Positions 1 to 9,900 are shown, counted from the stretch's first letter. The stretch is DNA of 64,000 nt from Chryseobacterium artocarpi (GCF_001684975.1 NZ_MAYH01000012.1:682001-746000); one strand, 5' to 3'. A program made the numbers and translations. The notes: generated by a model from the letters alone, not told the origin.

Positions 1-619
1 GTCTATACCCGAAGTTGGCGATCAAGTCATTGTAAATTTCGTTCACCTTCATCCTGACAGACCTTTTGTTATGGGAGGAATGTATCACGGTGGAATTGGA
101 GCTGGTGGTGGTGAAGGAAATAATGTTATGAGTTTCAGCGGACGAAGTGGTGCGGAACTAAAATATGATAACGGTGCAGGTTCCATGAATCTGAAAGATC
201 AAGGTGGTGCTAATTTGAATTTTGATGGTGCAGGAAATGCAACAACAAACGCAAATACAAACCACACAGTCAATGCAGGAAGTACAAATGTCATCAATGT
301 TGGTGGAAAGAAAGATTCGCCACCACAATCACTTTTGAAAATGGACGCAGGCGGTAATATTACACTGGACGGAAAAACAAGTATTACTTTTCAGGTTGGA
401 GGTAATAAGATTGTCATTGATGGTAAGGGAATTACAGGAACTGTGGCAAATGGCAATATAAGCTTTGATGCTAAGGCTGGAACTTTTACAATGCACAGTC
501 AAGGAACTATGGACATAAAAACAGATGCAGCATTATCTGTGGATAGTAAAACATCAAAAATCAATTCTTCGGGTGCAACAAATATAACTGGTGCGGACGT
601 GGAGATTAATAAAGGGTAA
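1..619 (+). CDS. vgrG: T6SS spike protein VgrG, C-terminal part (5' end outside window)
   Basis: The frame is open from base 2, so this is the C-terminal ~205 residues of a longer protein. It begins in the end of a gp5-like OB domain (PEVGDQVIVNF, then HPDRPFVMGGMYHG) and continues into glycine-, asparagine- and threonine-rich repeats (GNATTNANTN, MHSQGTMDIKTDAALS, GATNITGADVEINKG) that match the beta-helical needle of Bacteroidota VgrG. In the family, VgrG trimers cap the Hcp tube and carry PAAR-type effectors. The next gene starts 2 bases after the stop and a PAAR-like effector follows three genes on, so this is a vgrG-effector module. Family assignment is firm; the missing N-terminus cannot be judged. 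Confidence 0.88.
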   Translation, partial: SIPEVGDQVIVNFVHLHPDRPFVMGGMYHGGIGAGGGEGNNVMSFSGRSGAELKYDNGAGSMNLKDQGGANLNFDGAGNATTNANTNHTVNAGSTNVINVGGKKDSPPQSLLKMDAGGNITLDGKTSITFQVGGNKIVIDGKGITGTVANGNISFDAKAGTFTMHSQGTMDIKTDAALSVDSKTSKINSSGATNITGADVEINKG

Positions 620-621
620 TT

Positions 622-1443
622 ATGGAGTTCAGTACTGAAGATATAGGAAAGAAAAGAAAATTTGCTTTTCTACGGGAGGAACGTTACAGATTCCAGGGAC
701 TAGCAAATGAGAACTATGTAGAAATGGGCCTTGAAGTGGGGCTTATATCAATTAACAATGCTATCCCAACTTTCAGAATAAATATATTCAATTATAAACA
801 GAGTAATGCTGAAGGGGCATATAAATGGGTAGGCGATGTTCATGAAATACGAAATGAATTGATTTGCACCTTAAATGACAAAGGGCAGCTAGGTTCTATT
901 CTGAATATTGATGAAATAAGAAAGAAATGGGAAAAGACCAAACCTGTATTATTGAAACGATATAAGACCGAACAATATAAAGATATTTTTATTACGGGAA
1001 TTTCCGAAATTCTTGAAGATCCTGTAAGATTGGCGGATTCATTAAGGTTTGCCCAGCCATATCTACTATTGTTTCCTGGAATACATAGCAGACTTTTGAA
1101 AAAGGATGAAATTTTGAATGGTTACCGAGAACTACCGAATTTTTTGGCTGCAAAAATGGTCCCAATTACCACTGATGAAAAATTAACCGAATTACCTGAT
1201 GGTAAGTATCAGATTGATGTTTCAGGTAAAATTGATGAAGAAAATTTTGAACAGGATAAGGTGACTGGAATGATCCGCATCCTTAAGAACAGGCCAAGAG
1301 TTCCAACTAAACTAGATTTAGGATATATCGAACGTTATCGACTCGACGAGTGGCCTTGGGCTGAACAGAGTATGTGTATGAGTATTGCCGAGATACCTGG
1401 TACCTTATATCGTGAAGAAAAAAATATCCTTAAGGCAATATGA
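622..1443 (+). CDS. Conserved hypothetical protein in vgrG-effector operon (possible adaptor)
   Basis: A 273-residue soluble protein with no signal peptide or membrane helix, mixed alpha/beta in appearance and ending with a tryptophan-containing segment (RLDEWPWAEQSMCMS). I do not recognise a family. It starts 2 bases after vgrG and overlaps the next gene by 4 bases (ATGA), so the three are translationally linked. Genes between a vgrG and its PAAR-type cargo are often adaptors or chaperones that load the effector; that role here is inferred only from position. Confidence 0.75.
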   Translation: MEFSTEDIGKKRKFAFLREERYRFQGLANENYVEMGLEVGLISINNAIPTFRINIFNYKQSNAEGAYKWVGDVHEIRNELICTLNDKGQLGSILNIDEIRKKWEKTKPVLLKRYKTEQYKDIFITGISEILEDPVRLADSLRFAQPYLLLFPGIHSRLLKKDEILNGYRELPNFLAAKMVPITTDEKLTELPDGKYQIDVSGKIDEENFEQDKVTGMIRILKNRPRVPTKLDLGYIERYRLDEWPWAEQSMCMSIAEIPGTLYREEKNILKAI

Positions 1444-1721
1444 TACATAAGATAGAAGATATTGTGTTTCAGAATGATCGGTACTTCATGTTATTTCAGG
1501 ATAACGATGCTGAAAGTCTCGCTGGATTAACATGTATGGATATTTATGTAGACAATATTAAAATCAAACGTTTATCAAACTGTGAAGTATCGGAGATATT
1601 AACAATTCCGGATTTTACCGTTTTGGAATCGAAGGAAAACTTAAGTGAATTGGAGCGGATCTTCAGAAAGGCTAGACTTGTCGAAATCTGCACCTGCGTT
1701 AAAAACGTTAACTACAAATAA
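1440..1721 (+). CDS. Small hypothetical protein before PAAR-like effector
   Basis: A 93-residue protein with no recognised domain; acidic in its N-terminal half (IEDIVFQNDRYFMLFQDND) and ending in a Cys pair region (VEICTCVKNVNYK). Its ATG overlaps the stop of the preceding gene (ATGA) and its stop is 7 bases before the effector start, which argues that it is real and cotranscribed. It could be a small T6SS loading factor, but nothing in the sequence itself shows this. Confidence 0.6.
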   Translation: MIHKIEDIVFQNDRYFMLFQDNDAESLAGLTCMDIYVDNIKIKRLSNCEVSEILTIPDFTVLESKENLSELERIFRKARLVEICTCVKNVNYK

Positions 1722-1728
1722 CTGGAAT

Positions 1729-3288
1729 ATGGCAAAAAAATATGTGCCGGAAGGAGCATTTTTAGCCTGCAATAAAGGGACAAGTCCATCAACCTTACGT
1801 GTTAGCTATAACAAGAACACAACGATTTACGCTGTTCCCATGGCTACGGAAGCTGATAAATTTCCGTTTTTTCATTTAAAGCCTATGGGACTTTGTACCT
1901 GTCCGGCCAAATGGGCTACAGGAGTAACTTGTGTCCCAACGACATTGCAATGGGATAATCCTAAGGACGGTATCAAGATCAACGGAAATCGGATGTTATT
2001 GGAAGACTCTACCTGTAACTGTATATTCGGTGGAAAAATAAGTATATTCTTTGAGCGTGCCTCTGCGGTAGCATATGGAGTTGGCGAAGGAAAAATGCCC
2101 ACCGATTACATCAAGGAAGGATTTGATTGGTTTGAACAAAAGACTAAAGAAAGTAGAGCAGAGCGTGATAAGTTCATTCCCGATTGGATGAAGCCAATTA
2201 CAGGGGCTAAAGATTGGTTTGATGATTTGGGAACCGGGCTTGTAGAAGGCGCTGTAAATGGAGTGGTAGGTCTTGGAGAGGTTATTTACCAAGTTGGACA
2301 GGATCCTGTAGGTACTGCTGAAGCAATCGGTGGAATGGTTAAGGATGGTTACAAAGGGGTCAAAGATGCCTATAAGTGGACGACTACACCTGAAAATCTG
2401 GAAAAAGCAGCCAATGCTTCTTGGGATTGGGCAAGTAAAGGAGAAAATTGGGAGAAACTAGGAGATAATGTTGTCAAAGGAGCTCAGGACACAGGAAATT
2501 GGATTGCTAAGAATCCGAGAAAAATTGGGACAACTGTAGGCGAATTTATTCCCGATGCAGTTGCAGCAGTGTATACAGCAGGAGGTTCTTTAGCTGCTAC
2601 AGCAGGAAAAACTGCCCTAAAAGAGGGGGCTGAAGTCGTTGTTGAGAAAACAGTTAAAGAGGTTGCTGAAGCCGGTGCTGAAAAAGCTGGAAAAGAAGCT
2701 CTGGAAGCTGGAGCAAAGAAAGGAATAAAAGAAACTTTGGAACAGTTGGCCAAGAAGGAAAGTGACAATATTGCAGCTGTTGTTACCAAAAATTTATTAC
2801 CCAAGTTTAAATTACCAAAGTCTTTTGTTAGAAATTTAGAACACGATCTGGATGAATTTATCAGGCAATTAAAGGGGCAACAAGAAGGATTAAATAAACT
2901 TACCGTTGATGATTTTTTAAAGAACAGAGACGAATATTTAAAACATGGACGGTCAGCAGAAGGCAGCGCCGCCCAAAAACGATTTAGAGAACAAGCTCTA
3001 CAGGATCGAATAGAGAATAACATCGAGAATGGTATGTCTCCTAAGAAAGCAAAACTAGAAGCCGAAGAATGGATGAAAGATAAAGCTGCTCTACATGATC
3101 CGGATCAAATAGCTGGCGGATTTGGAGATAATGTAACTGGAATGGGAGATAAGCGAATAAATTCGAGTTTAGGAAGTCAGTGGAAAACAAGGATTGATGA
3201 CCTTGATAAAAATGTTAGGGAAGCCGCTGAAAAAATGACAGAAGCGGAACGAAAAAGTACATATTTAAACGTAGAACTCTACCCTTAA
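1729..3288 (+). CDS. PAAR-like (DUF4280) T6SS effector with C-terminal Ntox15-type nuclease
   Basis: A 519-residue protein read from the ATG at 1729 (MAKKYVPEGAFLACNKG); an in-frame ATG at 1645 lies inside the previous gene and is less likely. Residues 1-115 are a DUF4280/PAAR-like domain with conserved cysteines (GLCTCPAKW, DSTCNCIFGG) that would cap the VgrG tip. Residues ~130-340 are an alanine/glycine-rich helical linker. The C-terminal ~140 residues carry LHDPDQIAGG with the HxxD pair His456/Asp459, the signature of Ntox15 toxins. In Agrobacterium Tde1 and Tde2 this domain is a DNase injected into rivals. The gene downstream matches the cognate immunity family. Nuclease function is inferred by family. 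Confidence 0.85.
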   Translation: MAKKYVPEGAFLACNKGTSPSTLRVSYNKNTTIYAVPMATEADKFPFFHLKPMGLCTCPAKWATGVTCVPTTLQWDNPKDGIKINGNRMLLEDSTCNCIFGGKISIFFERASAVAYGVGEGKMPTDYIKEGFDWFEQKTKESRAERDKFIPDWMKPITGAKDWFDDLGTGLVEGAVNGVVGLGEVIYQVGQDPVGTAEAIGGMVKDGYKGVKDAYKWTTTPENLEKAANASWDWASKGENWEKLGDNVVKGAQDTGNWIAKNPRKIGTTVGEFIPDAVAAVYTAGGSLAATAGKTALKEGAEVVVEKTVKEVAEAGAEKAGKEALEAGAKKGIKETLEQLAKKESDNIAAVVTKNLLPKFKLPKSFVRNLEHDLDEFIRQLKGQQEGLNKLTVDDFLKNRDEYLKHGRSAEGSAAQKRFREQALQDRIENNIENGMSPKKAKLEAEEWMKDKAALHDPDQIAGGFGDNVTGMGDKRINSSLGSQWKTRIDDLDKNVREAAEKMTEAERKSTYLNVELYP

Positions 3289-3330
3289 TAGGTTAGAAAT
3301 GATTATATTTGTTAAAGTAAAAAAGATATC

Positions 3331-3888
3331 ATGTTTGAAAAATTTTTTGAAGAATACGGAAATATTGAGAATAAAATTGAAATCTCATCTGATCATCTTG
3401 CTAGAGTAAAAAGCTCAATACCAGATGAACTATTTACATTTATTTCAAATGGTTCCGGTGTTTATATGGATGGCTTCTTTTGGGTCGTTGATCCAGTTGA
3501 ATACGAGCCGATTTTAAAAGAAATTTATACACCAGTTCAGGAGCCGTCAATCTGTTTTGCTAGAGATGCTTTTGGAGGATTGTATACTTATGAGGATAAC
3601 AGTGTGGTATATATAAACATCAGATATGGTGTTTCAAAGGTAATAGGAAGAAAAGTTAACGTATTGTTCAATTCTATAATGACAGATTGGGAATATTTTT
3701 CGGAAGAATTGTCCGTGGAAAACTATCAACTTGCAAAAGAGATGCTTGGCGAAGTTACAAGGGATGAGTGTTATGGTTATGTTCCATTATTAGGATTAGG
3801 AGGAGCAGAAAAAGTAGACAATCTGGAAAAAGTAAATTTGAAGGTACATATTTCTTTGATAGCTCAGGCTGTTGGGAAAATAGATTAG
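3331..3888 (+). CDS. Tdi1-like immunity protein (GAD-like plus DUF1851)
   Basis: A 185-residue cytosolic protein beginning 42 bases after the Ntox15 effector. The N-terminal half (FEEYGNIENKIEISSDHLAR, then GFFWVVDPVEYEPIL) resembles the GAD-like domain and the C-terminal part (EVTRDECYGYVPLLGLGG, then NLEKVNLKVHISLIAQ) the DUF1851/Tdi1 C-terminal domain. Tdi1 of Agrobacterium has the same pair of domains and neutralises the Ntox15 DNase Tde1, so domain content and position agree. No signal peptide, as expected for protection against a cytosolic nuclease. Confidence 0.8.
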   Translation: MFEKFFEEYGNIENKIEISSDHLARVKSSIPDELFTFISNGSGVYMDGFFWVVDPVEYEPILKEIYTPVQEPSICFARDAFGGLYTYEDNSVVYINIRYGVSKVIGRKVNVLFNSIMTDWEYFSEELSVENYQLAKEMLGEVTRDECYGYVPLLGLGGAEKVDNLEKVNLKVHISLIAQAVGKID

Positions 3889-4045
3889 GAGTAATTTGCT
3901 GAAAACTCGTTGAGTTCTCATATAAAACTTATTTAAGAGTCGGAAATTTTTTACTATCACAATATCTTTTTTAATTAAAATAGCTCCTCATGTGGTATTA
4001 ACGTCTTATTTTTTTAATGAGTATAGGGTTGAAAATGAAATCTAA

Positions 4046-4153
4046 AGTAAGGACTTGGATAATATATTTTATCCAATTTCAGAAGATGATATTAAAAAAG
4101 CAGAGGTTGAATTTGATCCAGAATTAAAGGTTTACATGAATTGGAATATATGA
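4046..4153 (+). pseudogene. Relic of an upstream immunity-type gene (SMI1/KNR4-like tail)
   Basis: A frame with no start codon runs for 35 codons (YPISEDDIKKAEVEFDPELK) to a TGA at 4151-4153, preceded in frame by a stop at 4043. Its stop overlaps the ATG of the next gene as ATGA, the arrangement of a coupled operon, so this is probably the surviving 3' end of a deleted gene. The ISEDDIKKAE segment vaguely resembles the start of SMI1/KNR4 (SUKH) proteins, but the family call is weak. Confidence 0.4.
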
Positions 4154-4710
4154 AACCAACTGAAAGACAAAAAGAACTTTATAAAAAACTAGCCCCTATT
4201 ATAGGTATTGAGCCTAGAGTAATAAAATATGGTGATGACACAGGTGATAATGCCATTTTCATAATGGAATGTCCCGATCCAACTGATAAGGAGGTAGTAT
4301 TTTATTCAACTATTGGTTTATCAGATTACCCTGTAGGAAATCAAAAGTATGAACTGATGATTGCTGGTTATTCTTTTGAGGATAAAATTGGAAATATCTT
4401 AAGTAACAGTGCTTTTTTTTGTATTAAGGATAATTGGAAGCTCTCACACGGTGCGGTTTTTGAAAAGTTAGTGGAAATGTATTACAAGGATTCTGAAATG
4501 AAACACTTGTATTTTACTAGTCCATATATTTGGGAAGATAAATTAGAGGATTTTAAAGTTGAAAATGAAAATATATATTTTTTACTGTCCATTCCGATTT
4601 CTGAGGCCGAATTAAATTTTCTAAAGGACAAAGGTTCAGATGCTTTAGAGACATTGCTTGAGGAAAATGACATTGATATTTTTGATATAAATAGGAATTC
4701 CTTAATATAA
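4150..4710 (+). CDS. Suppressor-of-fused (SUFU) domain immunity-type protein
   Basis: A 186-residue soluble protein from the ATG at 4150, which overlaps the TGA of the relic frame. The sequence (IFIMECPDPTDKEVVFYSTIGLSDYP in two stretches, then YELMIAGYSFED and YFTSPYIWED) follows the SUFU domain used as an immunity module in bacterial toxin systems. No matching toxin lies immediately upstream, so it is probably an orphan immunity gene kept from an earlier effector module. Acidic and AT-rich like its neighbours. Confidence 0.65.
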   Translation: MKPTERQKELYKKLAPIIGIEPRVIKYGDDTGDNAIFIMECPDPTDKEVVFYSTIGLSDYPVGNQKYELMIAGYSFEDKIGNILSNSAFFCIKDNWKLSHGAVFEKLVEMYYKDSEMKHLYFTSPYIWEDKLEDFKVENENIYFLLSIPISEAELNFLKDKGSDALETLLEENDIDIFDINRNSLI

Positions 4711-4737
4711 GCGACTGCTTTTTACAAGCTAGATGCA

Positions 4738-4941
4738 ATGGGCAAAACCGAATATAATAAATTGGTTCCCATACTGGAAAATATTTGCGCTAGAAATGAA
4801 GAACATGATATGCTAACGAGTGCAACATCAACTGCACTTTGTAGAATTAAGAGGAATGATTTAAATGATGTTCAAGAAGTTCAAAGATTACTAGGAATTG
4901 GAAAATTTGCTGTCGTAGATCTATGGGGATTGATAAAGTAA
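4738..4941 (+). CDS. Small hypothetical protein in immunity-gene cluster
   Basis: A 67-residue frame starting 27 bases after the SUFU gene (MGKTEYNKLVPILENICARN) and ending in GIGKFAVVDLWGLIK. No family recognised. It may be an intact small immunity protein or the remains of a longer one; the insertion-sequence end begins 30 bases after its stop. Confidence 0.4.
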   Translation: MGKTEYNKLVPILENICARNEEHDMLTSATSTALCRIKRNDLNDVQEVQRLLGIGKFAVVDLWGLIK

Positions 4942-4971
4942 TTCCTACTGAAGCTAACATTAAAATAGACA

Positions 4972-5311
4972 TGCCCCAAAAAGTTAGACACTTATTTGGG
5001 GTATTTTTATGAGCAAAAAACAGAAATATGATTTCGAGTTTAAGTTACGCTTAGTAACTATTATTCTACAAGGTAAAGACAATATTTACGGCCTTGCAAA
5101 AAGCGAGGGGCTAAGTAAATCCAATTTACAATATTGGCTTAGGCTTTATGAATACTATGGTGAACAAGGATTGCATGGGGTAGCTAAAAAATCATTCACG
5201 GAAGAAGAAAAAGTCCATATAATTCAAGAATATCAGGAGAGTGGATTATCTTTGGTGGACACCAGTGTTAAACCTCGAATCATTGAGGTTATGTATTTTT
5301 CTATTATTTAA
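4972..5311 (+). mobile_element. Left end of a truncated IS3-type insertion sequence
   Basis: The left terminus TGCCCCAAAAAGTTAGACAC at 4972-4991 is typical of IS3-group ends and precedes an OrfA-like reading frame. CCCCAAA at 4974-4980 can pair with TTTGGGG at 4995-5001. No matching right inverted repeat was found in the next 500 bases and no OrfB integrase is present, so the element is a deletion remnant. A short hairpin (AACCTC/GAGGTT, 5271-5290) lies near where transposase similarity ends. Confidence 0.65.
5009..5311 (+). pseudogene. Truncated IS3-family transposase OrfA
   Basis: 100 residues, of which about 80 are the helix-turn-helix part of an IS3-type OrfA (DFEFKLRLVTIILQ, GLAKSEGLSKSNLQYWLRLY, EEEKVHIIQEYQESGLS). 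After GLSLVD the frame runs into unrelated sequence and stops. The second helix-turn-helix segment and the whole DDE integrase are missing, so it cannot be an active transposase. Confidence 0.7.
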
Positions 5312-5449
5312 AGTTTAACAAATTGACCTTAACTTATTATAGTGAAAATACTGATTTGAAAAATGGGGTTTTCCCCCATAATGTGTGTTATTTTTTTTCA
5401 TAATATTGAGTTCAATACTTCTAACAAACCGGATGCTTACAATTTTTAG

Positions 5450-5478
5450 TTGTATCTAATCGCAGTTGCACAGATTTG
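5450..5478 (+). promoter_or_regulatory. Candidate flavobacterial promoter for the Rhs operon
   Basis: TTG at 5450-5452 and CAGATTTG at 5471-5478 are separated by 18 bases, close to the TTG / TAnnTTTG pair of Bacteroidota sigma-ABfr promoters, with one mismatch (C for T) in the -7 box. Transcription would start near 5485, 38 bases before the next ATG. Confidence 0.35.
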
Positions 5479-5522
5479 TATTTTACGGTTTTTTGGTATT
5501 AATCAAAAACATTATATAACCT

Positions 5523-6899
5523 ATGAAAAAAAGTGATTTATCAAAAGTCATGCTCTGTGCGTTTCTTTTAGGTTCCCAATTAGCATTTTCCCAATTAATT
5601 TCCGGGGAAACTCAAATTTGGAAAAAAATAGATCCTAATTCAAGAGACGCTCTCAAATGTAAGGACGAAAATCTTTTGAACTTCCATTGTGGAATAAAAG
5701 ATAAAGTCGTCAAAAAAATTATCAGGTACAGTAAGAATAAAAGTCACACATTAAGTCTTGTTCATACTGGCAAAGCGAATGAATTGATTTGGGATAATCC
5801 CGAAAAAAATGTCGCACTTTCCAATAACCGTTACCAGAAAGGGGAAAAGAATGATATAGAATTAAAAAAGCGGCCAAGTATTTTTAGTTATACAAGTAGT
5901 CCTGATCGTGCAAAAGGTAAAACTGATAGCCTTAATATCAAATTATCCGATCAGAACCTTCATGAAATGATTTTTTACCCAAGAAGGGCCACACAAAAAG
6001 AATTGAATAATATCCACTCTTATCTTTCGATAAAATATGGAATCTCATTAGACAATTCAAAATATTATAATAGTGAGGGAACTGTTATTTGGGACCCCGA
6101 TAAACACAGGAACTTTAAGACCAGGTTAACTGGGATGGGCAGGGATGATGGAAATGAGCTTTACCAAAAACAGTCAACCAATATTGAGGATCAAATCTTA
6201 ACCATAGGGATAAATGAAATCAAACGAACTAATGCCGAAAATCCGTCTCTATTAACCAATAATGAATTTATCCTTTGGTCCGATGACGATAAAGACCTCA
6301 ACTTATCCCAGGACGGAAACTTTTCGAAATTGAACCGCAATTGGCAAATAAACCTTATAGGCTCTAAAATCCAAAAATCCGGTTATTCCATAAGATTCGA
6401 AAAATCAATTCTAAATCCAAGATCTTTACCGACAATCTATTGGCTTTTCATTACCAATGTTTCAGGGGATATAAGAAAGATTCAAGGGATAGAAGTGGAC
6501 AATTTTGTTTTTTTTAATAAAGTGGACTTTATAAAAGATGGTGAGACAGGTAATTCTGCCCATTTTACATTTGCTATAAGCCCTACCAAAGATATGAAAG
6601 AAAAGGACGAAACAATTATCAATAAAACTATTGATCCTAATAACCTTTCCCTTGTTCTTGAAAAAATAGTTCTATACCCTAATCCAGTTAAGAAAGGACA
6701 GAATTTTACCTTACGTTTTCCGCCAATGGAAAATTTAACGGTTTCAATATATGACGGCGCAGGTAGATTGGTCGCGTTGGATAAAATTGACAGGAACTCC
6801 AACCACTATGTGAACCAGTTACCAACCCAGAGTTCGTACCTGATTAATCTCACCCAGAATGGGAAAATCATTAAAACTTTCAAATTAATCGTAGAATAA
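5523..6899 (+). CDS. Secreted protein with DUF8202-like domain and T9SS sorting tail
   Basis: 458 residues with a Sec signal peptide (MKKSDLSKVMLCAFLLGSQLAFSQ). Residues ~145-235 (FYPRRATQKELNNIHSYL, then GTVIWDPDKH and LTGMGRDDGNELYQKQS) match the DUF8202-like domain of flavobacterial surface proteins. The last ~80 residues form a type-A type IX secretion tail (VLYPNPVKKGQNFTL, SIYDGAGRLV, IIKTFKLIVE), so it should cross the outer membrane and be anchored or released at the surface. Its stop is 7 bases before the giant Rhs gene, so the two form an operon; a partner or display role for the Rhs protein is inferred from this linkage only. Confidence 0.78.
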   Translation: MKKSDLSKVMLCAFLLGSQLAFSQLISGETQIWKKIDPNSRDALKCKDENLLNFHCGIKDKVVKKIIRYSKNKSHTLSLVHTGKANELIWDNPEKNVALSNNRYQKGEKNDIELKKRPSIFSYTSSPDRAKGKTDSLNIKLSDQNLHEMIFYPRRATQKELNNIHSYLSIKYGISLDNSKYYNSEGTVIWDPDKHRNFKTRLTGMGRDDGNELYQKQSTNIEDQILTIGINEIKRTNAENPSLLTNNEFILWSDDDKDLNLSQDGNFSKLNRNWQINLIGSKIQKSGYSIRFEKSILNPRSLPTIYWLFITNVSGDIRKIQGIEVDNFVFFNKVDFIKDGETGNSAHFTFAISPTKDMKEKDETIINKTIDPNNLSLVLEKIVLYPNPVKKGQNFTLRFPPMENLTVSIYDGAGRLVALDKIDRNSNHYVNQLPTQSSYLINLTQNGKIIKTFKLIVE

Positions 6900-6906
6900 T
6901 AACACC

Positions 6907-9900
6907 ATGAGAATCGATTTACACAAACTTCCTAGTAAGAAGTCGTGTCTCTTTGTTCTTTTCTTTACCTGTATGCTTGTATTCGCAAGTTTTGATAAAG
7001 GTGATAGGCAAAAGATACGCATGCTTAAACAGGATTTAATGACTAAATTAAATCTTGGTAATAAACCATCTTTTACGGATGCTAAAGATCCGCCAGGGGA
7101 AAAAACAGAACAATCGTTTTCCCAAACACAATATCAAAATTGGGAAAAGCCATCAACAGAAATTTTTGAAAGCAATAAAATCGCTCATAAGGACATTAAT
7201 CGACATTCAGTTATTAATGCTTTTGATGCTGACGAAAATCAGGGAACTATCGGAACTTTCTCTGAAAAAGAGACAGATAATATCTCCGATAATTTCTTTA
7301 ACATTCAGATCGCTGAGAAAATTGACAGAACAAAAACTGCATTTTTGGAGTATGATCTTTTTGGTCTTGATGATTATACATCTGTTTCGAGATCTATCAA
7401 TCATGATATTTCTATAGGCGGTGAAGTTATTAGACCTAATGCGGATTGGAGCCACCAAAAAGAGGAAATAAATATTGATCTTTTAAAAAGTGGCAAAAAT
7501 ACCATATTATTCACCCCCCCTTCTACTGGTATTAAATATAAGATCAAGAATTTAAGAATCGTATTTTCTTCTGATCCTGATTTATCTGATGATTTAAATA
7601 TCAGTAGCATACTTTCTTCAAATAAACTTTATGTCAGAGGATATTCCAAGAAATCACAAAACTTAAAAATTAATAATGAGACTATCGAGAATAGTGGAAA
7701 GGAGTTTGAGAAACTAATTGATCTCTCAGAACAGGACAACCTAAATGGAACATACACTGTTCACTATGGAACTCAAATTAAAACACTTAAAATTCCGGCA
7801 GCAGTAAAATCTTTTAAGATCGTCGGCAGAGATAATTACAGTCCAAAAACACTAGAAATTTTAGATGGGCAAGCTTATGATCTAAGCTATGAGCACTTAA
7901 ATGTCAATGTTGAGAAAGGAACCTCGGAATCTGCACTGGTAAAACTGCAGAAACTTCGTGATAAGGATTTTCCTTCAACAACTCAGGGAATTAAAAATGT
8001 TACCCCTAATAATTCAGCGTATAGAATATCCCTTGAATCTGGAAGTTTAAGTAAAAAACTTAAAGTTTCAATGTCCTATGATGAAAGGAAATTAGGGCAG
8101 ACTTCTCCTAAAGATATCCGCGTTTTCTACTTTGACTATAACAACAAACAATGGAAAATTGAATCTTCAGTGATTGTTGATGAAAAACTTAAACTTGTTG
8201 TTTTTAATGCAAAACAGGACAATGATTACATCAGTGGTATAATTTCCGTTCCAGAATCACCGACAATAAATTCTTTTGTACCAACGTCAATCAGTGGACT
8301 AAAATCAGCGGATCCATTATCCGGAGTACAGCTTATGGCTCCACCAATAGCAAATCAAAAAGGTGACGCTGCCATTTCTTACCCTATTCAAGTTCCAGCC
8401 GGAACAAACGGAATGCAACCTCAATTGAGCATTACCTATAGTAGTGACAAAGGAAATGGATGGATGGGCGAAGGTTGGGATATTTCGGGGGTTTCGGGAA
8501 TTACCTTAGATACTCGTTGGGGAACTCCAACATTTGATCCCAGTTATGAATCAGAGATCTACCTACTAGATGGTGAAATGCTGATCTATGAAGGTGACTA
8601 TCTTCCTCACAGGCATATTAACGTGCAAGGAAGTATGGATATAACACGACAAGCAAGAAGTTCGGGAAAAAAGAACTTCTACCTGAGAAAAAACAACAAT
8701 TTTACAAAAATTGAAAGATATGGTTCTTCTCCAACAAATTATACCTGGGTAGTAACGGCAACTGATGGGACGAGAAAATATTATGGAGGAACCGAATCTA
8801 CGGTCAACTATAGCGCAGTTGTTCAAAAAGATAATGGCGCTATAGTTCAATGGGGAATTGTGAAAGAACTTGATGTTCATAATAACAATATAAAATATTA
8901 TTATCTCAACAAATTATTTACCCAGGGAATGATACCTATTTCTGGTGAAAATCTAAATCTGGAAAAGGGTCGACAGTTTCACATTGACAGAATTGCATAT
9001 TCAGGAGTAGACGATAATGATGGACCATATCAGATTCTTTTTTCCTGTAAATATCCTGATAGAGCTGATTATTCGATCAATACCAAAGATGGTGTAAAAA
9101 GGGTTGAAATTGAAAGGCTTGACAATATATCAGTCGGCAGTTCGACCTTAGGAGTCAGAAATTACAGCTTTACATATACTACAGGATCATTCTATAAATC
9201 TCTTCTAAAATCAATTTCAGGTCCCGGTGTTAACTATCAGCTAGATTATTATGATGACACAGTAAATGGTATTTTTGGGCCTGATAAATTTGTAAATGCT
9301 CCTGCGCCGGATGCTTTCTCAGGTGCTGTTAATTCTGCCTTGACTCCTTCTAGAATTAGTGCTGATAACAATTTTGAATGGGGATGGGCGTTGAGAATTG
9401 GCGCAGGACTTGGACTTTTTACTCCACATAGATCAGGAAATAAAAATTTCATGGTTTCTGGATTTGTAGGCGAATCATATCCTGAAATTAAAAGAGGGCA
9501 AGAATTGCTTGATTTCAATGGTGATGGTATTGTAGATATTCTATATCGAAAGAGAAACGGAGGTAATGGGATAAAGGTTATACCGGGATCATTGGAAAAT
9601 GGGAATCTTGTTTTCAACAAACCTGAATTAAATGTCCTTAATTTAAACAGCAATTTTACGAAAACTAAAGGTAGCACTTTTAATACTGGAGCTACAGTAC
9701 TTTTTAATTGGTGGAAAATGGGCTTTGATTTTACCAAGAGCTGGTCCGAAAGCGAATCAAAGACTCCAGTATACCTTTTAGATGCCAATGCGGACGGCTT
9801 ACCTGATGTTATTAAAGACGATAAAGTTTGGTTTAATAAGATAAATGCTCAAGGACAGCCGGAAATGGTTACCACAAGTGACATGACAGAAAATATGGTC

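Noticed and set aside
2484..3023. Minus-strand 179-residue frame opposite the PAAR-Ntox15 gene
   Set aside because: It mirrors the alanine/lysine-rich linker of the effector; serine- and phenylalanine-rich product with no family and no promoter.
9249..9788. Minus-strand 179-residue frame inside the Rhs gene
   Set aside because: Antisense to conserved SpvB/FG-GAP coding sequence; composition is that of a shadow frame.
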